Assembly (NCBI RefSeq): GCF_032598905.1
Contig: NZ_CP122458.1
Coordinates: 4,675,001 to 4,739,000 of the forward strand
Reading direction: 5' to 3'
DNA: 64,000 nucleotides
From: Streptomyces sp. 11x1
GTDB taxonomy: Bacteria; Actinomycetota; Actinomycetes; Streptomycetales; Streptomycetaceae
Shown piece after piece: positions 25,723-34,140 of the stretch (positions are counted from its first letter, which is position 1; each line of letters begins with the position of its first letter). A program made the position numbers and the translations under genes. The notes beneath the pieces were generated by a model. That model saw only the letters and a program-made list of their open reading frames with translations. It did no database searches and was not told the DNA's origin.

Positions 25723-26619
25723 TCACCAGGCCAGCTGGGCGATCTCCTCCACCACCACCGCGCAGGCGTCCGCCGCCGGGTCGATGAGGGGGAAGTGGCC
25801 CACCTCCTCCAGCAGGGTCAGGCCCACGACCTCGCCCGCCTTGGCCGCGGCGTCGGCGTACGCCTCGGCGACGGCCTGGGGCACGACGATGTCCGAGCGG
25901 CCCTGCACGAGGGTGGTGGCGATGCCGGTCGGGAGCAGCAGGGCCGGGTCGGCGTAGGGGCGCCGGTCCGCGAACTTGTCCGGCCCGCCGAGGAGTTGGG
26001 GGGTCGCGCCGCCGCAGACGTCGAGTTTCTCGGCCACGGCGAAGTCGGCGATCGGGGCGAGGGCCACCACGCCGCGCAGGGGGGCGGGGCGTGGGCTGCG
26101 CCACGGGGTGTCGGGCGGCAGTACGTGGCGGGCGGCGGCCCACAGGGCGAGGTGGCCGCCCGCGGAGTGGCCGGTGAGGACCGTGCGGCGGGAGTCGGCC
26201 TGGGGCAGGGCCTCGCGCGCGAGGTCCGGGAGGGCGTCGAGGGCGGCTGCGATGTCGTCGAACGTCTCCGGCCAGCGGCCCGCGACCGGCGAGGGGGTGC
26301 CCGTGGGGCCGGTCTGGGCCGGGAGTGAACTGCCCCTCCTGTACTCGACGTTGGCCACCGCGAAGCCGTGGCGGGCGAGGAAGTCCGCGAAGGGGGTGAT
26401 GTGGTGACGGTCGTACGGGGCTCGCCAGGCGCCGCCGTGCAGGACCACGACGAGGGGGGCGGTGGCCGAGGCCGTGACCGCGCCTCGGGGGGCGTAGAAG
26501 TCGATCACCTGGTCGGGGTGGTCGCCGTAGGGGGCGGTCGCGTCGGGGGTGACCGGGGGGTGCGAGAAGGCGGATGCCTCTTCGGCGGCATCGCGGGCTG
26601 CGGCGTCGTCGTCCGGCAT
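25723..26619 (-). CDS. Alpha/beta hydrolase, probable kynurenine formamidase
   Basis: 298 residues from the ATG at 26619. Oxyanion-hole motif HGGAW (in VVVLHGGAWRAPYD), nucleophile elbow GHSAGGHLALW, and a late His in VGHFPLID with an Asp in VQGRSDIVVP forming the triad. The HGGxW plus GHSAGG combination is that of the carboxylesterase-type kynurenine formamidases, and it lies next to kynureninase and tryptophan dioxygenase, so N-formylkynurenine hydrolysis is the best guess. A hairpin after kynureninase suggests its own promoter. A general esterase cannot be excluded. Confidence 0.75.
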   Translation of the reverse strand: MPDDDAAARDAAEEASAFSHPPVTPDATAPYGDHPDQVIDFYAPRGAVTASATAPLVVVLHGGAWRAPYDRHHITPFADFLARHGFAVANVEYRRGSSLPAQTGPTGTPSPVAGRWPETFDDIAAALDALPDLAREALPQADSRRTVLTGHSAGGHLALWAAARHVLPPDTPWRSPRPAPLRGVVALAPIADFAVAEKLDVCGGATPQLLGGPDKFADRRPYADPALLLPTGIATTLVQGRSDIVVPQAVAEAYADAAAKAGEVVGLTLLEEVGHFPLIDPAADACAVVVEEIAQLAW

Positions 26620-26817
26620 GCGGCACCTCTCGGGGGAACGGATTTGGAAGGGTTTGGGTGGGCGGGTACCGGGGAATGGGCGCCTGCCGTTGGCGGGGAC
26701 GGTATCAGGCGGGTGACGTGCGCGGACACGGGGATGTGACGGGGGGTCAGGGGGTGGAGCTGGGCGGGGTCGGACGGGGGTGGGTTTCACTCACCGGCGC
26801 TCGCCGGGTGCCGCTGA

Positions 26818-26840
26818 GAGCGGCCGGAGACCGGCCGCTC
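26818..26840 (-). terminator. Hairpin downstream of kynureninase
   Basis: GAGCGGCCGG-aga-CCGGCCGCTC, a perfect 10-base-pair stem 26 bases past the kynureninase stop. Confidence 0.7.
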
Positions 26841-26865
26841 ACCCCACCCCCGCCCCGCGCGCTCG

Positions 26866-28197
26866 CTACCCCGCCCCCTCCAGCGTCTCCGCCAGCACCC
26901 GTGCCGCTCGTTCCACGTCCGTGAAGCTGACGTACAGCGGGGTGAAGCCGAAGCGGAGGACGTCGGGGTGGCGGAAGTCGCCTATGACTCCCTGGGCGAT
27001 GAGACGCTTCATGATGTCGCCGGCGTCGTCGCAGCGCAGGGCGACCTGGCTGCCGCGTTCCGCGTGGGCGGTCGGCGTGAGGCACTCCACGCGGCCCTCC
27101 GGGACGTACGCCGACACGCAGCGCAGGAAGAAGTCCGTGAGGGCGAGGGACTTGGCGCGGACCGACTCGATCATCGCCCCGGCCTCCTGGGCCGGGCCCG
27201 GGCTCTTCCCGTCGCCGCTCTCCTTCCCGTCGACCCAGCCGTACCAGACGTCCAGTGCCGCCTCCAGGGCCAGCATGGACAGGATGTCGGGCGTGCCGAC
27301 CCGGCCCCGTACCGCGCCCGGCGCGGGCTCGTAGGCCGGGCGCATGGCGAAGGGGGCGGTGTGGGAGGTCCAGCCGGGCAGGGGTGAGTCGAAGCGGGGC
27401 TGGAGGTCGCGGCGGACGTAGAGGTAGGCCGGTGAGCCGGGGCCGCCGTTGAGGTACTTGTAGGTGCAGCCGACCGCCAGGTCGACCCCGTGCGCGTCGA
27501 GGCCGACGGGGAGGGCGCCTGCGCTGTGGCAGAGGTCCCAGACGGCGTAGGCACCGGCCTCGTGGATCGCCGCCGTCAGACCGGGGAGGTCGTGGAGGCG
27601 GCCCGTGCGGTAGTCGACGTGGTTGAGGAGGACGGCGGCGGTACGGTCGCCCAGGGCGGCCGGGACCTCCGCCGGGGTCACCGGGCGGAGCGTGCGGCCG
27701 GTCATCCGGGCCGCGGACTCGGCCAGGTAGCCGTCCGTGGGGAACGTCGTCGCGTCGACGAGGATCTCGTCCCGCCGCCCGACACCACCCCCACCGGCCC
27801 CGGCCTCCCTCTCGGACGTACCCGCGGCCGCGTCCTCGTCCGCCATCCGGACCGCCGCCACGACCGCCTTGAAGACGTTCACGCTCGTGGAGTCGCCGAC
27901 CACGATCTGCCCGGGGGCCGCGCCCACCAGCGGAGCGATACGGTCGCCGATGCGTTCGGGCGCGGTCCACCAGCCGCTCTCGTCCCAGGAACGGATGCGC
28001 AGCTCGCCCCACTCGCGGTACAGGACGTCCGCGAGCCGGCCGGGGACCGCGACCGGCAGCGCGCCGAGCGAGTTGCCGTCGAGGTACACCGCGTCGTCGA
28101 GGACGAAGCGGGTGCGCAGGCAGGCCAGTTCGTCGGCCTTGTCCAACTCCCTTGCCTGGGAGGTCAGTTCAGCGCTGAGCGCGGTCGGTTCAGACAT
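26866..28197 (-). CDS. kynU: Kynureninase
   Basis: 443 residues. PLP enzyme that cleaves kynurenine to anthranilate and alanine. Landmarks: YLDGNSLGALP near residue 38, the loop region VDYRTGRLHDLPGLTAAIHEAGA, WDLCHSAGALPVGLDAHGVD with the Asp that contacts PLP, and the Schiff-base lysine in CTYKYLNGGPGSPAYLYV. Its start overlaps the dioxygenase stop by eight bases, so the two form an operon. Together they supply anthranilate or degrade tryptophan; in actinomycetes this can feed antibiotic precursors. Confidence 0.97.
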   Translation of the reverse strand: MSEPTALSAELTSQARELDKADELACLRTRFVLDDAVYLDGNSLGALPVAVPGRLADVLYREWGELRIRSWDESGWWTAPERIGDRIAPLVGAAPGQIVVGDSTSVNVFKAVVAAVRMADEDAAAGTSEREAGAGGGGVGRRDEILVDATTFPTDGYLAESAARMTGRTLRPVTPAEVPAALGDRTAAVLLNHVDYRTGRLHDLPGLTAAIHEAGAYAVWDLCHSAGALPVGLDAHGVDLAVGCTYKYLNGGPGSPAYLYVRRDLQPRFDSPLPGWTSHTAPFAMRPAYEPAPGAVRGRVGTPDILSMLALEAALDVWYGWVDGKESGDGKSPGPAQEAGAMIESVRAKSLALTDFFLRCVSAYVPEGRVECLTPTAHAERGSQVALRCDDAGDIMKRLIAQGVIGDFRHPDVLRFGFTPLYVSFTDVERAARVLAETLEGAG

Positions 28198-29035
28198 GGG
28201 AGCGCGCCGTCCACAGCTCGGGGAAGACGTTCTTGCGGGCGCGCTTCTCCAGCCAGGCCACCCCGGCGGAGCCGCCCGTGCCGGCCTTGGCGCCCATCGC
28301 GCGGCGGGTGGCGACGAGGTGGTCGTTGCGCCAGCGCCACACCAGCTCGGCGACGTCGGTCAACGCCTCACCGAGGCGGGCGAGTTCATGGTCCGGGTCG
28401 CCGGAGTACAGCGCGGTCCACGCCTCCTCGACCTCGGGGGACGGCTCGTAGCGCTGGGAGACGTCACGGCTCAGCACGGACTCGGGGATCGCGTGGCCGC
28501 GCCGGGCCAGGAGCCGCAGGACCTCGTCGTAGAGGCTCGGCTCGTGCAGCGCCTTCTCCAGTTCGGCGTGGACGCGGGGCGCGCCCCGGTGCGGGACGAG
28601 CATGGAGGCGGACTTCTCGCCGAGCAGGAACTCCATCCGGCGGTACATCGCCGACTGGAAGCCGGAGCCCTCGCCGAGGGCGGCGCGGTAGGAGTTGAAC
28701 TGGGCGGGGGTGAGCTGGGCCAGCGGGCGCCAGGAGGCGTTCAGGGCCTCCAGTTCGCGCACGGAACGCTTCAGCGCGTCCCTGGCCCTCGCCACGTCGT
28801 CGCCCCGGATCGCGGCGGTCGCGGTCTCCCACTCGTGGACGATGACCGTGAACCACAGCTCCATCACCTGGGTCGTCACCAGGAAGACCATCTCGCCGGG
28901 GTCGTCGGAGAGGGGGTGCTGGAGGTGGGTGAGGACGTCCGCCTGCACGTAGTCCTCGTACGGGGTCGTGCCCTGGAAGTCGAGATGCGGGGTCTCGGGC
29001 TCCGAAGCCTCGTGGGGCTGAGCCTGCTGGGACAT
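28190..29035 (-). CDS. kynA: Tryptophan 2,3-dioxygenase
   Basis: 281 residues from the ATG at 29035, preceded by CAGGAGACAG. Heme enzyme opening the indole ring of L-tryptophan to N-formylkynurenine. Motifs: TPYEDYVQADVLTHLQHP near the N terminus, ELWFTVIVHEWETA, FQSAMYRRMEFLLG, and WRWRNDHLVATRRAMG with the proximal heme His. First gene of the kyn operon. Confidence 0.97.
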   Translation of the reverse strand: MSQQAQPHEASEPETPHLDFQGTTPYEDYVQADVLTHLQHPLSDDPGEMVFLVTTQVMELWFTVIVHEWETATAAIRGDDVARARDALKRSVRELEALNASWRPLAQLTPAQFNSYRAALGEGSGFQSAMYRRMEFLLGEKSASMLVPHRGAPRVHAELEKALHEPSLYDEVLRLLARRGHAIPESVLSRDVSQRYEPSPEVEEAWTALYSGDPDHELARLGEALTDVAELVWRWRNDHLVATRRAMGAKAGTGGSAGVAWLEKRARKNVFPELWTARSHV

Positions 29036-29404
29036 CGCTGTCTCCTGTTGTGTACTCCGGGTAGCGGTCCGCCCCTGCCGAATTCCGACACGGGGGCCCC
29101 GGTCCCCACCGGCATGGTCGGCGATACCACCCCCGCACCGCAAGGTCCGCCTGGTCACACCAGGCGGACCTGCGCGAACGACGCTCCGGCCGGCTCAGTG
29201 ACCGATCGGCGTCCGCTCGCCGCGCTCGCCCTCGGGGAGCCGCAGAAGTGCCGTTCGTGCGGTCTGACCGAGGGGGCCGAGGAACGACTCCTGTCTGTCA
29301 CTCGTCCCGCTGAAGCCGACACGGCAGCGGAAGAGAGAACGGCGGGGGCCGGGAAGGGTTCTCTTCCGAGGAGGTGTCGACCTTCCCGGTTCAGGAGGAC
29401 TGGA
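29036..29404. other. Divergent spacer with a perfect hairpin
   Basis: Between the leftward dioxygenase and the rightward barrel protein. At 29143-29171 a 13-base perfect inverted repeat (AGGTCCGCCTGGT-cac-ACCAGGCGGACCT) sits with no gene ending beside it. It could be an operator, or an early terminator of a rightward transcript. No other coding sequence supported. Confidence 0.6.
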
Positions 29405-29962
29405 ATGGCTTGTGCGGGCAGACTCGGGCGGCGCGGTGCGGCGGCCGTCCTGGCACTGATGGTCTCCGGGACCGTACCTGCCCTCTCCGGGGCCACTCCC
29501 GCCGCTGCTGCAGACAGGGCGACGGATCCCGCCGCCGCGGCCACGGGAAAGCCGCGGGAGACCGTCCTGTACGCCACATCCAGGATCGTCCAAGCCTCCT
29601 ACCAAGGGCCGGAGGGTTTCGTGCAGGGAGCGACGCTCGTGTTCTCCGAGGAACTCTCGCAGGGGAACAAAAAGATCGGGCGCAACGGCGGGATCTGTAC
29701 GGTGACCGCCGCCCACCCGGACGGGACGGGGGACGCGCAGTGTGCCATCACCTCGTCCCTGTCCGGTGGTGACATCGCGTTCCAGGGCCGCTTCCCCGTC
29801 CTGGCCTCGGGCGAGGGCGCCGCCCGACGCCCCGTTCTCGCCGGTGACTTCGAGGTCGCGGTCACCGGAGGCACGGGTGCCTACCGTACGGCCAGGGGCT
29901 TCATGCGTGGGCATCCCGTCGACCCGGTGACGACGCGGGTGGAGGTCCACCTCGTCAGGTGA
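29405..29962 (+). CDS. Secreted allene-oxide-cyclase/dirigent-like barrel protein
   Basis: 185 residues from ATG 29405 with an AGGAGG site at 29394-29399. Signal peptide MACAGRLGRRGAAAVLALMV, cleavage near AAA-DR. The mature part has the eight-strand AOC-barrel signature: GATLVFSEELSQGNKKIG, GTGDAQCAITSSLSGGDIAFQGRFP, and GGTGAYRTARGFMRGHPVD. One internal disulfide is possible (GICTV and AQCAI). In plants related folds cyclise or couple lipids and phenols; bacterial roles are unknown. Confidence 0.8.
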   Translation: MACAGRLGRRGAAAVLALMVSGTVPALSGATPAAAADRATDPAAAATGKPRETVLYATSRIVQASYQGPEGFVQGATLVFSEELSQGNKKIGRNGGICTVTAAHPDGTGDAQCAITSSLSGGDIAFQGRFPVLASGEGAARRPVLAGDFEVAVTGGTGAYRTARGFMRGHPVDPVTTRVEVHLVR

Positions 29963-30004
29963 CGAGGCGGTGGGCCGCGGCCGCACGGCCCGTCGGTCCG
30001 GCCG

Positions 30005-30301
30005 CTACGCCCGCCGCTGTTCGAGGACGGTGGGGCCGATCCTCAGGCCCTCCTCAGCGGTGATCGCGGGGTTGGTCGTGACCTGGAAGCCGTCGCCCCA
30101 GGTCAGGCCGATGTCCAGGATCGAGGCGAAGTCGTCGGCCTCGAACACCACGACGATCGCGGCGTCGTCCGAGGCCGTCCAGTACTCGCCGACGACCGTC
30201 ACGTTGTCCGGGTACGGCCACTGGGCACGCCGGATGAGGATGCCGTCGCGCTCCTCACGGCTCAGCCCTGGCTGCCAGCGCATGGTCATGACGTAGAGCA
30301 C
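30005..30301 (-). CDS. DUF3303-family small protein, 98 aa
   Basis: Start set at GTG 30301, which has AAAGGAGA seven bases upstream; the ORF continues further but without a ribosome site. Sequence VLYVMTMRWQPGLSREERD, then YPDNVTVVGEYWTASDDAAIVVVFEADDF, then ITAEEGLRIGPTVLEQRRA: the dimeric alpha-beta-barrel pattern of DUF3303. Cytoplasmic; role unknown. The rest of the open frame upstream is unrelated decayed sequence. Confidence 0.75.
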   Translation of the reverse strand: MLYVMTMRWQPGLSREERDGILIRRAQWPYPDNVTVVGEYWTASDDAAIVVVFEADDFASILDIGLTWGDGFQVTTNPAITAEEGLRIGPTVLEQRRA

Positions 30302-30322
30302 GGGAAATCTCCTTTCAGGGCC

Positions 30323-30352
30323 GGACGTTCGATGGGCGGACGTTCGATGGGC
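30323..30352. repeat. 15-base tandem repeat
   Basis: GGACGTTCGATGGGC occurs twice head to tail, followed by a degenerate third copy, just upstream of the DUF3303 gene's ribosome site. Confidence 0.7.
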
Positions 30353-30461
30353 AGGCATTCGAAGGAGGGGTAGCCGACGGACGGCGGACGGGACGGTCGA
30401 CCGACCGACGCACGCCAACGCCGGACGGCCGCGACGGAGCAGCGGGGAGGTGCCACGGCGG

Positions 30462-30552
30462 TCGGTGGGCCGACGGTGACACCGCCGTCCAGGACGAATT
30501 CCGTGCCGGTGGAGTAGGTGGCGCCGACGGCGACGAACAGCAAGAAGTGCCG
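30462..30552 (-). pseudogene. Remnant of a short-chain dehydrogenase C terminus
   Basis: About 30 residues on the minus strand read YSTGTEFVLDGGVTVGPP, the typical SDR ending (TG.EFV.DGG). Nothing before it matches an SDR Rossmann fold, so it is a fragment. The rest of 30302-31040 shows no gene. Confidence 0.5.
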
Positions 30553-31040
30553 GGGTGCTGAGGCGATGGTCGTCGCCGACCGGCAGAGCCCCCGCGTCCG
30601 GTTCCCCGGCCTGCCACGTCCAGGAGCGGTCCGCTCTCCTGGGCGCGCGTGCTCCGACGGGCACGATGTCCGGCGGCGGTCGTGAGCGTCTCCATCGTCC
30701 GGCGCCGCCGTACCGACGGGGAGAGCCCATGGTGTCTGCCCGACCCGGCCGGGGTCCCTCCAGACCAGTGTGAGCGCTCGGTGTTCCCCACGCACTCCGG
30801 GAACCGATGTCGCCGTGCGGGGCGGCCGTGAACTCGCCTGCCGACGAAGCCACTTGTCCCGAGGCGTGGGGAACGCGTGCCGGGGCGGCGGGGCCGGCGC
30901 GAAGTCTGTCGACCTGCGGGTGTGCGCGACGGGAGTTACAAGTGGGAGAGGACCCGACGCGACCGGTACGAGGTCGCCACCGCCCCGCGGTCCCCGCCGA
31001 GTCTCCCCAGCCCCGGGACACGGGGCAGGATGGGCGATGT

Positions 31041-33512
31041 ATGGACATGGAGCATGCCGACCCCCTCGGAAACGGCCTCGATCAGTTCCCGGACCCGGTC
31101 GCCGCGGCCACAGCGGTCGTGAATGCGGGAGGGATCGTGACGGGGTGGAGTCCCGGTGCGCAGCGGCTGCTCGGGTACGCGCACGAGGACGTCGTGGGGC
31201 GTCCCGCGGCGCGCCTGATCGGCGGGACCGCCGACGCCGAGGTGTGCACGCCCGAGGCTCTCGCGGAGGTTCTCGAGGAACGAGGTGGGCCCGCCCGGCT
31301 GCGGCACCAGGACGGCCACCCCGTGGAGGCGGGGTTGCGGGCGTACGCGTCACTCGACCGCGAGGGCGCCGCACAGTGGATCATCGTGGCGACGTCACCG
31401 CAGTCGCCACAGTCCCCGCTTCCGCCGCATCCACCCCGCCCGCACGAGGACGAGGAGGCCACCGCGGAGGAAGCCTTCGCACAGTCCCACCTGCCGGTGA
31501 TGATCTACGACGCGGAGCTGCGGGCCCTGCGGGGAAGCGCCGGCGCCGCCCGCGAACTGGGGCTCACGCAGGAGCAGATACGCGGCCGGCGCGTCACCGA
31601 CATCCTGCCTCCCCACATCTGCACCACGGTCGAGGAGGGCATGCGCCGGGTGTTCGAAACGGGCGAACCGGAGCGTTTCCCGGTGCACGGCCGACCGCGG
31701 CGCGGAGCCCGCGACAGGTACTGGGCGGTCTCCGTGTCCCCCCTCAGGAACCCGGCAGGACAGGTGCGACACGTGCAGCTCATCGCGCTGGACGTCACCG
31801 AACAGCACCGGGCGCGCGAACGGCTCGCCCTGCTGAACGACGTCAGCGCACAGGTGGGCAGCACCCTCGACGTGACGCGCACGGCCCAGGAGATGGCCGA
31901 CGTGGCGGTGAGGTCGCTCGCCGACTTCATCAGCGTCGACCTGCTGGACGGGCTCTTCCGCGGTGTCGAACCCGAGCCGTCCGCTCCGCGCACCGTCGCG
32001 CTGCGCCGCGCCGCTCAGCAGTCGGTCCTCCCCGGCATCCCCGAGTCCGTGGTCCAGCCGGGCGAGGTGGACCACTACCCGGAATCCTCACCTCCCGCGC
32101 GTTGTCTGGCCACGGGCCGGTCGTCGCTGCACCGGACCCTGGACGAGGCCGTCGCGAGCTGGCAGGCCACCGATCCCGAGCGCGCGGCGAAGGTCCGTTC
32201 CTTCGGGATGCATTCGATCATGGTCATCCCGCTGCGGGCCCGTGGCATCGCACTCGGCGTGGCCGTGCTCGTCCGCCACCGCCGCAGGGACTCCTTCGAC
32301 GAGGACGACCTGCTGCTCGCCGAGGAGATCGCCGCGCGTGCCGCCGTGGCCGTGGACAACGCGCGACGCTTCACCCGGGAGCGGACCACCGCGCTGGCCC
32401 TCCAGCGGAGCCTGCTGCCGCGGCGGCTGCCCGCCCAGAGCGCCGCGGAGGTGGCCTACCGCTACCTCCCGGCCCGGTCCCGGGCGGGGCTGGGCGGCGA
32501 CTGGTTCGACGTGATCCCGCTGTCGGGCGCCCGGGTCGCCCTGGTCGTCGGCGATGTGGTGGGCCATGGCCTGCGCGCCTCCGCCACCATGGGACGGCTG
32601 CGGACCGCGGTACGCACGCTGGCGGACGTCGATCTGCCACCCGAGGAACTACTCGTCCACCTCGACGACCTGATCACCCATCTCAGGGCAGAGGAGGAAG
32701 TGGCCGCCGATCCCGAGTTCGAGATCGTCACCGATCTCGTCGCCACCTGTCTGTATCTGGTCTACGACCCTGTCTCGCGCCGCTGCGCCGCGGCCGGCGC
32801 GGGCCACCCCCCGCCCGCCGTGGTCACGCCCGGCGGCAAGGCCGAGTTCATCGATCTTCCCGTCGGCCCACCGCTGGGAGTCGGCGGGCTGCCGTTCGAG
32901 GCGGTCGAGTGGGAAGTGCCCCGAGGCGGCCTCCTCGTGCTGTACACGGACGGCCTCGTCGAGGGCTCCGAACACGACCTCGGCACGGGCATGGAACTGC
33001 TGCGGCACCACCTGGAACACCCCGCCCGCACGCTGGAGGCCACCTGCGACGACCTGGTCCGCGGTCTGCTCCCCGCGCAGCCCTCGGACGATGCCGCACT
33101 GCTCGTCGCCCGCACCCGGGTCCTCGACGCGAACCTGGTGGCCGCCTGGGACCTGCCGTCCGACCCCGCCGCCGTGGCCGACGCCCGCGCCAAGGTGGCC
33201 CGACTCCTGGCGGACTGGGGACTGGACGAGGTGGTCTTCACCGCCGAACTGGTCGTGAGCGAACTGGTCACCAACGCCATCCGCTACGGCACGCCTCCTG
33301 TCGAGCTGCGCCTGATCCGCGACTCCGTGCTCATCTGCGAGGTCTCCGACGGCAGCGGCACCGCCCCGCACATGCGGCGGGCGCGCATGTTCGACGAGGG
33401 CGGTCGCGGCCTGCTGCTCGTCGCCCAGTTCGCCGAGCGCTGGGGCACCCGCCACCGGGCCTCGGGGAAGTCGATCTGGGCGGAGATCGCCGTGGAGAGC
33501 GAGCGGTCATGA
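31041..33512 (+). CDS. PAS/GAF/SpoIIE-phosphatase/HATPase multidomain regulator
   Basis: 823 residues. Order: PAS-like (about 15-115, FPDPVAAATAVVNAGGIVTGW), a second PAS (about 150-260, LPVMIYDAELRAL), a GAF domain (about 270-440), a PP2C/SpoIIE phosphatase (about 450-670: GLGGDWFDVIPL, GDVVGHGLRASATMGRL, LYTDGLVE), and an RsbW-type HATPase at the C terminus (SELVTNAIRYG, GRGLLLVAQFAERWG). Streptomyces uses such proteins to control sigma/anti-sigma cascades: the phosphatase can reset an anti-anti-sigma factor and the ATPase domain can act as its kinase. No sigma gene is adjacent. Cytoplasmic. Confidence 0.93.
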   Translation: MDMEHADPLGNGLDQFPDPVAAATAVVNAGGIVTGWSPGAQRLLGYAHEDVVGRPAARLIGGTADAEVCTPEALAEVLEERGGPARLRHQDGHPVEAGLRAYASLDREGAAQWIIVATSPQSPQSPLPPHPPRPHEDEEATAEEAFAQSHLPVMIYDAELRALRGSAGAARELGLTQEQIRGRRVTDILPPHICTTVEEGMRRVFETGEPERFPVHGRPRRGARDRYWAVSVSPLRNPAGQVRHVQLIALDVTEQHRARERLALLNDVSAQVGSTLDVTRTAQEMADVAVRSLADFISVDLLDGLFRGVEPEPSAPRTVALRRAAQQSVLPGIPESVVQPGEVDHYPESSPPARCLATGRSSLHRTLDEAVASWQATDPERAAKVRSFGMHSIMVIPLRARGIALGVAVLVRHRRRDSFDEDDLLLAEEIAARAAVAVDNARRFTRERTTALALQRSLLPRRLPAQSAAEVAYRYLPARSRAGLGGDWFDVIPLSGARVALVVGDVVGHGLRASATMGRLRTAVRTLADVDLPPEELLVHLDDLITHLRAEEEVAADPEFEIVTDLVATCLYLVYDPVSRRCAAAGAGHPPPAVVTPGGKAEFIDLPVGPPLGVGGLPFEAVEWEVPRGGLLVLYTDGLVEGSEHDLGTGMELLRHHLEHPARTLEATCDDLVRGLLPAQPSDDAALLVARTRVLDANLVAAWDLPSDPAAVADARAKVARLLADWGLDEVVFTAELVVSELVTNAIRYGTPPVELRLIRDSVLICEVSDGSGTAPHMRRARMFDEGGRGLLLVAQFAERWGTRHRASGKSIWAEIAVESERS

Positions 33513-33596
33513 CCGCGCGGGAGGCCCTGGAAACGAAGGGGCGCTGCCCCCGGGGGGACGGTCCGAGGGCTCATCCGCAAGTGGCAGACTGCAGAC

Positions 33597-34016
33597 ATGA
33601 CGACGCACAAGAACCTGCTCGGTGGCCCGGACCCGACGCACCTGCCGGAGAACGAAGAGGCGTACCGCCTCCTGGGCGAGGAGTCCCAGCCCCCGGCCGA
33701 GGTCGCGGCGAAGCACCCCACGTTCTCGCTCGCCTGGGCCATGCTCGCGGACGACGCCTTCGAGGCGGGGCGCGTGGTCGAGTCGTACGCCTACGCGCGC
33801 ACCGGCTATCACCGCGGTCTGGACTCGCTGCGCCGTGCCGGGTGGAAGGGCCACGGCCCCATCCCCTGGGAGCACCGGGCCAATCGGGGCTTCCTGCGCT
33901 GCCTTGCCGCGCTCGCTCGTGCCGCGGGCGCGATCGACGAGAAGGACGAGACGGAGCGTTGCTGGCAGTTCCTCAAGGACAGCAGTGCCGAGGCGTACAC
34001 CGAACTGAAGCGGTAG
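33597..34016 (+). CDS. DUF3151-family protein
   Basis: 139 residues. Conserved pattern: NLLGGPDPTHLPENEEAY, HPTFSLAWAMLADDAFEAG, VESYAYARTGYHRGLDSLRRAGWKG, NRGFLRCLAALARAAGAI. Found near fba in many actinomycetes, as here (fba is 1.7 kb downstream). TPR-like helical repeats suggest a binding protein; function unknown. A strong terminator follows. Confidence 0.9.
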   Translation: MTTHKNLLGGPDPTHLPENEEAYRLLGEESQPPAEVAAKHPTFSLAWAMLADDAFEAGRVVESYAYARTGYHRGLDSLRRAGWKGHGPIPWEHRANRGFLRCLAALARAAGAIDEKDETERCWQFLKDSSAEAYTELKR

Positions 34017-34024
34017 TCACCGCC

Positions 34025-34076
34025 GCCCACGGGTTGCGGGCCGCCGCCCAGTGACGGCGGCACGCAACCCGTGGGC
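34025..34076 (+). terminator. Long hairpin terminator
   Basis: GCCCACGGGTTGCG with an inner CCGCCG ... CGGCGG and closing CGCAACCCGTGGGC, eight bases past the DUF3151 stop. It may also serve the convergent MFS gene. Confidence 0.85.
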
Positions 34077-34140
34077 AGCACCCTCAGCTCCGCCGCCGTC
34101 GGCCGTGTGGCCGTCGCGGGGCCGGTCGCCCGCCCCTGTG

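Noticed and set aside
30770..34054. 1094-codon open frame through the PAS/PP2C gene
   Set aside because: Out-of-frame shadow of the regulator; Arg/Ala/Gly/Pro-rich and without motifs.
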